From positions 1 to 64,000 of IMG/VR virus record IMGVR_UViG_3300042402_002715: a DNA stretch of 64,000 nt. One strand, written 5' to 3'. The position numbers and the translations under genes are program-made. This DNA is from a virus. A model generated the notes under the pieces. That model worked only from the letters and a program-made list of their open reading frames with translations. It did no database searches and was not told the DNA's origin. Below, piece after piece: positions 35,925 through 44,324 of this stretch; position 1 is the stretch's first letter, and each line of letters starts with the position of its first letter.

Positions 35925-37196
35925 TTAAATACCTAGTTGTGATAAAATGTCATCATCTTCTTCATCCTCTTCTTCATCATCATTTTCTTCTAATTCTCTT
36001 ACGATTTCATTTACCATTCTTTGTATCTTATCTTTACCTGATTGTTTTTCTTCTAAAACTTCTTTGAACAGTTGGAAAAACTCTTCAGCCGGCATAGCAC
36101 TTAATCGCATAAATAGATAATGTTGGATGTGTTTCATATCATCTTCAGTTAGAATCTCAATAGGATATGATTTTTGTAATAATTCCCAGAACACCGGACC
36201 TAATTTTAAATCCCAAGCTTCTGCTGGAACCGTATCTTCAGCACCCATAATCATTTCAGCTTGTCTTGGATCGTCAGGTAAACCATGAGTTCCAAATACT
36301 TCGTAAACACCTTTAACAAGTTCATGAACTAATGTTGGGAAGTTTACACCTCTAGCTTTAACTGTTGGTGGATCTGTTTGGTTATCAATCTCAGAAGTCC
36401 CAACTTCACTACCACCTTGACCAGACATAGCTTCAAGTGTTTCTTCTGGATACAACCAGTATAAGTGATCAATAATTGCTGTTGTAATACCGTATAGTTC
36501 AATAAGATTTGGGTCAATTTCGTTTAATCTTTGTGATACCATATGATACATATATTGACCTTTTTTTGCGGCACCACCAATAAGAGCATTAATCATTCTT
36601 CTTTTTGCTCTTTCTCTGTCAAAGTTGTCCATAGCATCTAAGAAAGCCTCAACATCGTTTTCATGTTCTTGAGCACTTTTAAAAGCATCCATCATTTCTT
36701 CTCTTGATGGTTCTTCAGCTTGTCTTCTCATTCTTTCGTTTGACTCACTTTGACCCATACCCATAAGTTTTGCGTCAAATTGTAAAGAACCTGGAGGAAT
36801 TGCCATTTCTTTTTTAACTAATTCAACAGCTAAAGTTTCAAGTTCTTCTTTATATCTCGACTCAATTGATCCACTTTGTCTTAATGCCTGCATTACTAAC
36901 ATCATTAAATTCATTAACGGATTACCACTTGTAAGATGTCTGGTAGAACCAACACTTCTTTCTAATGCCGATCTTAATTTACCAACAGTATCGTTAAATC
37001 TTTTAGATGAAATAAGCTCAACAAAATCTCTACTCATCTTTGGCATTGCAGGATGTTTTGAGTATGGTGTAGATTTATCTAAAATCTTTCTTTCAATACT
37101 TGGATCCATTCTTTCTGGACCTTCATAATCAATTGGAGCTTCATTTAAAACTCTTTTTACAATATTATCAATTTGTCTATTTGTTAAATTTCCCAT
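35925..37196 (-). CDS. Head-tagged structural protein
   Basis: 423 residues. The N-terminus ends IDNIVKRVLNEA, predicting protease cleavage after VLNE (residue 19). The body is helical, with an acidic C-terminus (ELEENDDEEEDEEDDD). Not recognised. Lies just downstream of the repeat protein at 37206 and probably shares its transcript. Likely packaged or head-associated. Confidence 0.68.
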   Translation of the reverse strand: MGNLTNRQIDNIVKRVLNEAPIDYEGPERMDPSIERKILDKSTPYSKHPAMPKMSRDFVELISSKRFNDTVGKLRSALERSVGSTRHLTSGNPLMNLMMLVMQALRQSGSIESRYKEELETLAVELVKKEMAIPPGSLQFDAKLMGMGQSESNERMRRQAEEPSREEMMDAFKSAQEHENDVEAFLDAMDNFDRERAKRRMINALIGGAAKKGQYMYHMVSQRLNEIDPNLIELYGITTAIIDHLYWLYPEETLEAMSGQGGSEVGTSEIDNQTDPPTVKARGVNFPTLVHELVKGVYEVFGTHGLPDDPRQAEMIMGAEDTVPAEAWDLKLGPVFWELLQKSYPIEILTEDDMKHIQHYLFMRLSAMPAEEFFQLFKEVLEEKQSGKDKIQRMVNEIVRELEENDDEEEDEEDDDILSQLGI

Positions 37197-37205
37197 TATA
37201 TTTTT

Positions 37206-38267
37206 TTATTTTAAATTAACCTTAAGTTTATCCCATTTTAAGAAATTTGGTAAAGATCTTTTTACTGCTTTTGGTGCCGGATTGTGTTTTGGCTGAAATG
37301 GATTTTTCTTACCTGGATCTTTTTCTTTGGTTCTTTCTTTTGTTCCAGGTTTTGTTGGTGCTACTGTTTGTTCTTTAAATTCATTTTTAGCTTTTGGCGC
37401 TGGTCTATGTTTTGGTTCGTAAGGATTTTTTCTTTCCTTATCTTTTTCTTTTTCTCTTGTTTTTGTTCTTTCTTTTTCTTTTGTGTCACTAGCTTTTGGG
37501 GGTGGATTATGTTTTGGTTCATAAGGATTTTTTCTATCCTTATCTTTTTCTTTTTCTCTTGTTTTTGTTCTTTCTTTTTCTTTTGTGTCTTCACCTAAAG
37601 AGAACATTTTACCGATTGGTCTTTTCATTGTTTTCATTTCTTTTCCTTCGTCTTGTGAAAACATAGAATTCCTTTTTGGTTTTTTCAACATGAAAGATTC
37701 TGACTTATTAACTTTTTCATTTAAAGTGTTTATAAGTTGGGATTTTGTCATTGCAGGATTGATATATCTATCAACCATCTCAACAATACTATCCTCAAGG
37801 TATTTTTCATATCCTTCAGTTTTTACTTTTACACTTTTTTCTGGGTGTAATTTTTTAGGTAGATCTTTGTCTTTGGTATCCTGTTGGAACTCATTTGCTA
37901 ATTTACACCACTTACTTTTTTTGTCACCACTTTTGGTACATTTATTCCAGAAAAATCTTTGTTGTGCGGTGGATTTAAATCTTTCATTTGTTTCACCAGT
38001 TTCTTTTAGAGGTGTAACAACTGTTTTACCACCGGTTGTGTCAACCTCAACACCATTAACCATAGTTTTAGCATTTGGTTTTACTAAATATGATGTCGTA
38101 GGTTTTGTTATTGGAGTTGTATTTTGTGGTGTTGTAGATTGTTCTTTAGTCTCTAGTTTGTTAAACTTTTCAACTAGAACCTTAATTTGTGATTCATTTA
38201 ATTTAGATATTGTTTTTACACCCAAACCATTATCCAAAAGGATTTTTACATATTTGTTAGTTTTCAT
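37206..38267 (-). CDS. Lys/Pro-rich repeat protein, possibly head-tagged
   Basis: 353 residues. The C-terminal half has three copies of a ~34-residue repeat built on KEKERTKTREKEKDK and KNPYEPKHNPPPKA (the third copy shortened). The extremely basic repeat suggests nucleic-acid binding inside the head. ISKLNES near residue 22 fits the protease consensus. A RFFWNKCTKSGDKKSKWCK segment carries two Cys. No family recognised. Confidence 0.65.
   Translation of the reverse strand: MKTNKYVKILLDNGLGVKTISKLNESQIKVLVEKFNKLETKEQSTTPQNTTPITKPTTSYLVKPNAKTMVNGVEVDTTGGKTVVTPLKETGETNERFKSTAQQRFFWNKCTKSGDKKSKWCKLANEFQQDTKDKDLPKKLHPEKSVKVKTEGYEKYLEDSIVEMVDRYINPAMTKSQLINTLNEKVNKSESFMLKKPKRNSMFSQDEGKEMKTMKRPIGKMFSLGEDTKEKERTKTREKEKDKDRKNPYEPKHNPPPKASDTKEKERTKTREKEKDKERKNPYEPKHRPAPKAKNEFKEQTVAPTKPGTKERTKEKDPGKKNPFQPKHNPAPKAVKRSLPNFLKWDKLKVNLK
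37390..37590 (-). repeat. Two ~102-bp tandem repeats in the Lys/Pro-rich gene
   Basis: Two nearly identical ~102-bp units encode the 34-residue KEKER/KNPYEPKH repeat; a shorter third copy follows at about 37270-37340. Confidence 0.8.
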
Positions 38268-38667
38268 ATACTATTTTTTTTTCAAATTCTAAAACGACAT
38301 CTCGTTCGTATAGTTTATCTTTTACATCTTGTTCAGTATCACCAAACTTGAATACCAATCTTTTTGTTATTGAGAAATCAACCTCATCACACTCTCTTTC
38401 CCAACCCATTGCAATCACACCATCCATAGAGTCTAAAACAGAAAAAACATCAGATTCTTGAACCAAATCTAATGTTATTTTTTCATTTTTTAGTGTTCCG
38501 ACTTTTTTAATATATTCGACATCAGGTGGTGATGGATAACCATTTGCTGGTTTTGATTCCCAGTTTTCACCCCAAACATCTTCAGTTGTATCTGAGAATA
38601 TAAATTCATAGATATTATCACCTTTATAGTTTGGTCCCATCCCATTTATATAAATTAAATAACTCAT
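38257..38667 (-). CDS. Conserved T4-like phage protein of unknown function
   Basis: 136 residues, beta-rich (MSYLIYINGMGPNYKGDNIY, DEVDFSITKRLVFKFG), resembling a small conserved protein in other T4-like phages, function unknown to me. Overlaps the upstream gene's stop by 4 nt and the downstream gene's start by 11 nt. Confidence 0.6.
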   Translation of the reverse strand: MSYLIYINGMGPNYKGDNIYEFIFSDTTEDVWGENWESKPANGYPSPPDVEYIKKVGTLKNEKITLDLVQESDVFSVLDSMDGVIAMGWERECDEVDFSITKRLVFKFGDTEQDVKDKLYERDVVLEFEKKIVYEN

Positions 38668-40130
38668 AGAACCTGTCCTTCTGGTGTTATTTTTCTTTCA
38701 GTTAATCCTTGTTTGAATACTAAATTTTTCTTTGTTGTAGAACCAATTAGTTTTGCTTTAGGGAATTTCTCAATAAATTTTAAAGCCATTCTTTCTTGTC
38801 TTAAAGATTCTGAAAGTCTTTTAATTTCTGATGTATTTTTTCTTTTTATAAATTCAATTTCTTTTCTTGTTTCTTCTTCTTTTATAATATGTTCATCTTC
38901 TTTTATATTAAAATAATTTGAAATGATTCTATCAACAGTAGATTCACCGATATTTTCAGAGTAGCTGCGTTTTTTTCTTCTTCTGTCTCTTCTTTGACCT
39001 TCCATCATTTTATCTGCTAACACAGAACTATACGCACCTTTAAATTTATTTACAAAAGCATCACTTAAATTTTTAAATCCTTCTGCCATTTCACCTGGTG
39101 CCGGAGCCGGTGCTCCTTCTGGTGCTGGTGGAGGTCCTTCTAATCCTGGTTCTGCGCCCAAACCACCCATTGGTTCTTCTTCAGATTCCATACCCATATC
39201 ATCTTCCATTCCTTCTTCACCCTCTTCTTCTTCACCTTCCAGTCTATTAATGATCTCTTCAATATCATCTTCATCCAAAGCCTCAACATCAATTGCTGAT
39301 ATAATTGAGTTTATAACATACTTAATGTTATCTGAACTCATTTCTTTATCTTCACCGTAAGATCTTAATTTTTGTGCTAATTTCCCAGTAAGTTTTTGGA
39401 TAAGTTTAAATGTAATCTCTTCTTTTTTATCTTCACCACCTTCTTCTGGTTCCATACCAAGATCTCCTTCTGGAGCTGGCTCCATTCCTTCACCACCTTC
39501 TAGTCCAGCGTCTGGCATTGGTGGTACAGCTCCAGCATCTCCTTCTGGTGGCGTCATCCCAGGTAACGTCTGAGCCGCGTCAGTAGGTGCTGCCAATGGC
39601 GGTGCTGCCTGTGCATTTGGGTCTAAAGCCGGATCTCCTTGTTCCTCAAGTGGTGCCGTAGGTATTGGTGCGGCTCCCGCTACTGGAGGGGTTGTTGGTG
39701 CTTCCGGAGCAGGCGTTGTTTCTGATTTAGTTTCCTCTTTTTTTTTATCACCTAAGTCTAGATAGTACTTTTTTTTTTCAGACTGTTCAAACAAAGCAGT
39801 TCCTTTTTTGTTCTCATAAAGAGTATTTTTCTCCTTTGCAACCAAATTTAATCTTTTTAATGCTTGAGAATATGATTTATAATATTTTCTTTCTTGTATA
39901 TTTTCTAAATAATTAATTTCACCATTAAATGACTCTTTAATTATATATCCTTGTTTTTCTTTCACAATGACATAGTCAATATTATCCGCTAATTTAACAG
40001 AAAATACATTTTCTTTATCTTCATTTAAGTTAGAACCTTTATTACCATCATATGTTGCAATTTCCATGATTCTACGGATTTTATCCATTCCGCTAAGTTT
40101 TTCACTTCCAATAGGTCTTAATCCTCCCAT
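38664..40130 (-). CDS. Head-associated acidic Pro/Glu-rich protein
   Basis: 488 residues. Near the start, KIRRIMEIATYDG contains an I-M-E site fitting the prohead protease. Residues ~130-350 are a long Pro/Ala/Glu low-complexity region around a helical core (KLIQKLTGKLAQKLRSYGED). The C-terminus is basic and helical. Composition resembles scaffold or core proteins. Two late-type motifs lie upstream. Confidence 0.62.
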   Translation of the reverse strand: MGGLRPIGSEKLSGMDKIRRIMEIATYDGNKGSNLNEDKENVFSVKLADNIDYVIVKEKQGYIIKESFNGEINYLENIQERKYYKSYSQALKRLNLVAKEKNTLYENKKGTALFEQSEKKKYYLDLGDKKKEETKSETTPAPEAPTTPPVAGAAPIPTAPLEEQGDPALDPNAQAAPPLAAPTDAAQTLPGMTPPEGDAGAVPPMPDAGLEGGEGMEPAPEGDLGMEPEEGGEDKKEEITFKLIQKLTGKLAQKLRSYGEDKEMSSDNIKYVINSIISAIDVEALDEDDIEEIINRLEGEEEEGEEGMEDDMGMESEEEPMGGLGAEPGLEGPPPAPEGAPAPAPGEMAEGFKNLSDAFVNKFKGAYSSVLADKMMEGQRRDRRRKKRSYSENIGESTVDRIISNYFNIKEDEHIIKEEETRKEIEFIKRKNTSEIKRLSESLRQERMALKFIEKFPKAKLIGSTTKKNLVFKQGLTERKITPEGQVL

Positions 40131-40160
40131 AGTTATTTGTTTTTTTAATTAATTTTTTAT

Positions 40161-40182
40161 TAATAAATATAACAATAAATAT
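40161..40182 (-). promoter_or_regulatory. Tandem late-type promoter motifs
   Basis: Minus strand reads GATATTTATTG and then ATATTTATTAATA, two copies 11 nt apart, about 30-50 nt upstream of the ATG at 40130. Confidence 0.58.
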
Positions 40183-40204
40183 CTTTATCTATTTAATTGT
40201 TAAA

Positions 40205-40936
40205 TTATTGTTTTATGGATAGTCTATCATCCAAAATTTTTGAATATGCTGTCATTAATTTTTCGATGTAACCATTTCTTCTTAAGACTTTAAACACAAG
40301 ATTTTCAATTGAGTACTCTCCATCTTTTTCTAATCCACAGATTCTAAATTTTTTAAGTTTTGACTTATATTTTTTTAAAAGATTTCTTGATGTTTCAATG
40401 TCTTCCTCATCAATATTTTTAATCACACCGTCAATTATATTCATCCATTGTTTTGTTTTTTCTTTTAATAAAGATTTATCAATATTAACATCTTCATTTT
40501 TTGGTTCGTTTACCCACATGTCAAACAAAACAGAATAAATACCTGAACTAAAAGCAACCTCATTTTCATCTTGTACAAAACATTCGGCATCATAACCAAA
40601 TATTTTTATATTATGTCTTTGGTTAAATATAATTTTTTTTAAGTCAAAAAATTCAATATATAATTCTTTAGTATTTGGAGGAAATTGAGAATAGTTTATA
40701 ACAATGTGCAAATCTATATCCGAATATTTTGACCAATTATAATTTGCTAAAGAACCAATCATAATTATATCAGAAATTAAAAGCTCTATACCAAGAAAAT
40801 CTATAAATTCATTTGCAATTTCCAAAAGTCTATTTCTAACAATTGGTTCCATTCTAACTGAATTACCAAACTTTTCCCAAATTTTAGGGTTTAATTCTTT
40901 TTTTGGTTCAAAACTTTGTATAAGTGCATTATCCAT
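40205..40936 (-). CDS. Nucleotidyltransferase-superfamily protein
   Basis: 243 residues. The core motif is MIGSLANYNWSKYSDIDLHI: G61-S62 followed by D73-x-D75, the pol-beta-type metal site. The C-terminal helical part is like MNT/kanamycin-nucleotidyltransferase relatives. It could nucleotidylate a small molecule, protein or RNA; substrate unknown. Such genes are common in T4-like phages of environmental bacteria. Confidence 0.8.
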   Translation of the reverse strand: MDNALIQSFEPKKELNPKIWEKFGNSVRMEPIVRNRLLEIANEFIDFLGIELLISDIIMIGSLANYNWSKYSDIDLHIVINYSQFPPNTKELYIEFFDLKKIIFNQRHNIKIFGYDAECFVQDENEVAFSSGIYSVLFDMWVNEPKNEDVNIDKSLLKEKTKQWMNIIDGVIKNIDEEDIETSRNLLKKYKSKLKKFRICGLEKDGEYSIENLVFKVLRRNGYIEKLMTAYSKILDDRLSIKQ

Positions 40937-40940
40937 TACA

Positions 40941-40950
40941 TATAAATATA
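40941..40950 (-). promoter_or_regulatory. Late-type promoter motif
   Basis: Minus strand reads TATATTTATATG just upstream of the ATG at 40936. Confidence 0.5.
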
Positions 40951-40963
40951 ATGGTTTATTGAT

Positions 40964-41209
40964 TTACTCAGCTTTCTTGTATTTGAAAGTTTTAGATATA
41001 TTTTTACTAAAGAAAGCACCTTGTGATGGTGCAAGTCTAAACTGTGTGTAAATTTGATGTGGGACATCGTCATAAACATATGACCCACCATGTTTGAACT
41101 CAACTATTAATTTTTTTGTTAAAGTATCATATTCTGTTTTTACAATATTTGAAGATTCAATCTCGTTCAATATTTTTGTTCCTTTAATTTCTTCTCTTGT
41201 TACTGCCAT
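40964..41209 (-). CDS. KTSC-domain small protein
   Basis: 81 residues from ATG 41209 (MAVTREEIKGTKILNEIES). The longer frame upstream runs into the preceding gene and is rejected. KKLIVEFKHGGSYVYDDVPH and RLAPSQGAFFSKNI match the KTSC domain, a small beta fold of unknown function common in phages. Confidence 0.78.
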   Translation of the reverse strand: MAVTREEIKGTKILNEIESSNIVKTEYDTLTKKLIVEFKHGGSYVYDDVPHQIYTQFRLAPSQGAFFSKNISKTFKYKKAE

Positions 41210-41216
41210 AATTTTA

Positions 41217-43163
41217 TTAATTTTTACTCCAAATAGGACAATTAATTTTTCTAACCGGTTGTTTGTATTTAGTAAAGTTAACTGCTCTTCCAGCTCTAAC
41301 CCAAAATTTTCTTGCTTTAGCTTTAAAATCGCCACCACCAATATCAAGATCTAAATCCCACTCAATACTTGTCCAAACAATTATAACCCCAAGACCCCCA
41401 GAAGTTGAAACAATAAAATCAACATCTTTTCCGGTATCTGCAATAGTTTTTGGAGCTTCCATTGCCATGTTAAAACCACAAGTTGCGTGTCTAAATCGCG
41501 AATATAGTTGTTCATATTCATCATTTAAAGCTTGAGTCCCAATTTGAGTACCGGCTAACTGAGTAGCTTTTCTTACTGCAACCTCATCTCTATTACCATA
41601 AAACTCTCTTGGTGTTAATTTTGGATTACGAGCACGAGCTTTCAAATACAATGGAGCGTTAGCATAAGCTGTTTTAAAGTCCATTGGGGTACCATCTAAG
41701 AATGTACTTTCTGTATTGTTCCATCCTGGTCCTACATTTGGATCTGATAATTCTAATACAACAGTTCTATCAAACCCAGACAATTCAGACTCATCTAAAA
41801 TTTCATTTAAAAAGGTTTTCATAGCTTCAATCCTATCACGAGAAAGTGGAATATTATTTGTTTCATCATAATTTCCTTTTTTATCCGAATAAGTAGTTCT
41901 TACTTTACTTGTTGATGAATAAAAATTTAAATATAAACCTTTAGGTGTTGCTGTGTTGTTTGATTCTTTCATAATTCGTTTATATTCAGCAACAGCTTCA
42001 TTTACTTTTTTTCTAAGTTCACCTTTAGTTTCGTCAGTTATAGTTACACCATCGTCACCAAAAAAGTTTCTTGAGATCTCATCTCTTTGCTCAACACCGA
42101 TATTATCTGGTGGCCAACTATATGTTGTTGTTATTAATTGAACCCCGGTATTATTTTCTTTTTTCTTTTCATTTTGGTATTGTGAAAGTACTGAAATATT
42201 TTCAGTTTCAATTCTAATATCCTTAGCCTTAACAATCATACTTTGAGGTGTTGGATTAATACCTCTAAAAAAACCATCTAAAAATGCTTTATTTTTTAAT
42301 TGTTCACTGGCTTGGATTGTTAATTGAGCTATTACACTTTCTTTATATGGTGATGTTTGTTCTGTGCTAAGTTGAACACGACTATCGTTTTCTGCGGAAT
42401 ATCTTACATCAACATCTTTTAAAGTTTGGATTAATTCATCACCGGTCATTGGGTCGTAATTATCATTCCCATAAGAAGTATTAAACGTTCCTTTGGAATC
42501 AAGAGCACTAAAAATGTAATTCATTAAGTTTATAATTTCACTACTAGATTCAGTTGGGATAAAAACATTTTTTGAATTAAATGCTGTAAGTTCTGTATTT
42601 AATCTATCAACTTCCTTTTTAATATTCACATAAATTTCATTTGATGGTGATGTTGCAAGTTTGTTTTTAACTTTTAGTATTGCACCTAAAGCTTGTTTTT
42701 GTTTTATACTATCTTCTGGTTTTTGTGTTGCTGATGTTTTTTTAGTTTTATTGTTTGCCAAAATTTTTGTCTTATCAACACCTTTTAAACCAGAAGTTTT
42801 CATAAGTTGATTTACTGTATTTTCTGGTGAATTATCAAGACCAAAAGTTAAATCATCACCAAGCCAATTTTTTAAGGATTGTCTGGTTTCTGGAGAATCG
42901 TTTTCTTCAAACCATTGTAGCATACCAAGATATATTGGTGATTGTGAAAATTTTTCATCACTATCCCTTTCTTGTATATATGCAATTATATTTTTAATAT
43001 TTGCGTTTTCCCATTGTTTTTTACCGCCTTCAGTCCAATCTGTATATTTTAATACTTGTTCTTGAATTAACCATCTATTTTTTTGTTCAGATATTACCTT
43101 ACCAGGTGTATAATCAAAATAGAATTTCATTCTATTTATTTCTTCTAAAATATTTTTTTTCAT
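41217..43163 (-). CDS. Large virion protein with head/ejection-type N-terminal tag
   Basis: 648 residues. The N-terminus (MKKNILEEINRMKFYFDYT, then PGKVISEQ) matches the tag found at 50556 and 52671, with a predicted cut after VISE. A Gln/Lys-rich helical region follows, then a C-terminal beta-rich domain (FIVSTSGGLGVIIVWTS, WDLDLDIGGGDFK). Not recognised. A large tagged protein is a candidate for packaging with the genome. Confidence 0.68.
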   Translation of the reverse strand: MKKNILEEINRMKFYFDYTPGKVISEQKNRWLIQEQVLKYTDWTEGGKKQWENANIKNIIAYIQERDSDEKFSQSPIYLGMLQWFEENDSPETRQSLKNWLGDDLTFGLDNSPENTVNQLMKTSGLKGVDKTKILANNKTKKTSATQKPEDSIKQKQALGAILKVKNKLATSPSNEIYVNIKKEVDRLNTELTAFNSKNVFIPTESSSEIINLMNYIFSALDSKGTFNTSYGNDNYDPMTGDELIQTLKDVDVRYSAENDSRVQLSTEQTSPYKESVIAQLTIQASEQLKNKAFLDGFFRGINPTPQSMIVKAKDIRIETENISVLSQYQNEKKKENNTGVQLITTTYSWPPDNIGVEQRDEISRNFFGDDGVTITDETKGELRKKVNEAVAEYKRIMKESNNTATPKGLYLNFYSSTSKVRTTYSDKKGNYDETNNIPLSRDRIEAMKTFLNEILDESELSGFDRTVVLELSDPNVGPGWNNTESTFLDGTPMDFKTAYANAPLYLKARARNPKLTPREFYGNRDEVAVRKATQLAGTQIGTQALNDEYEQLYSRFRHATCGFNMAMEAPKTIADTGKDVDFIVSTSGGLGVIIVWTSIEWDLDLDIGGGDFKAKARKFWVRAGRAVNFTKYKQPVRKINCPIWSKN

Positions 43164-43195
43164 TTTTTTTAAATTTTCTTTTAAATTTTCTTTTA

Positions 43196-43206
43196 AATAA
43201 ATATCA
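43196..43206 (-). promoter_or_regulatory. Late-type promoter motif
   Basis: Minus strand reads GATATTTATTTA about 33 nt upstream of the ATG at 43163. Confidence 0.5.
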
Positions 43207-43222
43207 CAATAAAAAAAAGTGT

Positions 43223-43230
43223 TATATTTG
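43223..43230 (+). promoter_or_regulatory. Host-type -7 element (TATATTTG)
   Basis: TATATTTG sits 24 nt upstream of the CAP-protein ATG. No clear -33 TTTG is present. Confidence 0.6.
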
Positions 43231-43254
43231 TATTATAATTTTAAAATATTTAAT

Positions 43255-43764
43255 ATGAAATCTTTAGTCACAATTTTCACAATTTTTATTTCCGCAATTT
43301 GTTTTACTCAAACAAAACATGATGATTTAGATGAAATGTTTATTAAAAGAAACAAATCAGAATATAACAAAGTTAATTTTGATAGTTTGAGTAATTCATT
43401 GGTCAATATTATAAACCAATATAGAATTAAAAATAAATTAAGTAAATTTTCTGTAGATACTAATTTAATTAATTATTCTAAAAATTGGGGTAAATCTTTG
43501 TGTGATAAAAACACACTTATTCACTCAGATTTTACAGGAACAGATATTATTGGTGAAAACATTTATGGACTTTTTACTTATGGTACGTTTATCTGTAATG
43601 TCGAATACTTCAATAAACAACCACAAATAATTTTTGATTCTTGGAGAACATCAACTGGTCATAATGAAACTATGTTAAATGTTAGGGCAACTAAAATTGG
43701 TTTGTTTATCTATACTGAGTATAAAGTCAAATTTAAATTAGTAACCGTAATGGTTATAGAATAA
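43255..43764 (+). CDS. Secreted CAP-domain (SCP/PR1-like) protein
   Basis: 169 residues from ATG 43255, chosen because it follows a host-type promoter and gives a clean signal peptide (MKSLVTIFTIFISAICFTQ). CAP pattern: NYSKNWGKSLCDKNTLIHSD, GENIYG and DSWRTSTGHNETMLN. CAP proteins are extracellular and often bind lipids or act on envelopes. A phage-secreted CAP protein is unexpected. Monocistronic, with its own promoter and terminator. Confidence 0.82.
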   Translation: MKSLVTIFTIFISAICFTQTKHDDLDEMFIKRNKSEYNKVNFDSLSNSLVNIINQYRIKNKLSKFSVDTNLINYSKNWGKSLCDKNTLIHSDFTGTDIIGENIYGLFTYGTFICNVEYFNKQPQIIFDSWRTSTGHNETMLNVRATKIGLFIYTEYKVKFKLVTVMVIE

Positions 43765-43790
43765 AAAACCCCCTTAATGGGGGTTATTTT
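43764..43790. terminator. Bidirectional terminator
   Basis: AAAACCCCC/GGGGGTT hairpin with TTAAT loop between convergent genes; T-rich on both sides. Confidence 0.85.
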
Positions 43791-44163
43791 ATTTTAGGGA
43801 GTTAAGTTCGTCTCGTAATTCTATTGCCCTTTCAAAGTTCTGAGTTTTTATACATTCATCCAGTTCTTTCTTCAGACCACTTATTTTTTCTTTGTTTTTT
43901 TCAAGGTTTTTAATTTTGTCTCTTAACTCCACAGCTTCCTCAAAATTTTGTTCCTCAACAGCCATATTAAGTTTTTGTTTTAAAAGATATAACTCATCAG
44001 ATTTATTTAGATCACCTTTAGTATTTGTGATGTAAGTAAATGTAATTGAGCCATCTTCTGATTTGTAAGTTTTCTTTTCAAAATTAGTATCATTTAAGTT
44101 AATACCACTTCTAAATGAAAACATTTCATTAAAAATTTTATCAAATTCATTCCAGTTAAACAT
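43789..44163 (-). CDS. Double UVR-motif protein (McsA-like)
   Basis: 124 residues. Two UVR motifs: KLNMAVEEQNFEEAVELRDK and ELDECIKTQNFERAIELRDE. UVR motifs dock McsA onto ClpC and UvrB onto UvrC. It is divergent from a ClpC-like ATPase that has its own UVR-like M-domain motif, so it is probably a partner or adaptor of that unfoldase (inference). No zinc site. Confidence 0.75.
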   Translation of the reverse strand: MFNWNEFDKIFNEMFSFRSGINLNDTNFEKKTYKSEDGSITFTYITNTKGDLNKSDELYLLKQKLNMAVEEQNFEEAVELRDKIKNLEKNKEKISGLKKELDECIKTQNFERAIELRDELNSLK

Positions 44164-44231
44164 AATTTTATTTTTTTTTATAAGTTTATTTTGTCCCGGT
44201 TTTGACTAAATCCGCACCAAAACAAAAAACA

Positions 44232-44274
44232 TGACAAATTGTCAGTGTTTTTTTAAGTAACTGACAAAAAGTCA
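44232..44274. promoter_or_regulatory. Pair of 13-bp palindromes in the divergent UVR/Clp promoter region
   Basis: TGACAAATTGTCA (44232-44244) and TGACAAAAAGTCA (44262-44274) start 30 bp apart, about three helical turns. A further TTGACA half-site follows at 44279. Candidate operator for the divergent genes. Confidence 0.5.
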
Positions 44275-44324
44275 AATATTGACAACACAGAAGATTATAT
44301 TTAAAATTAAATAAAACATTTATT

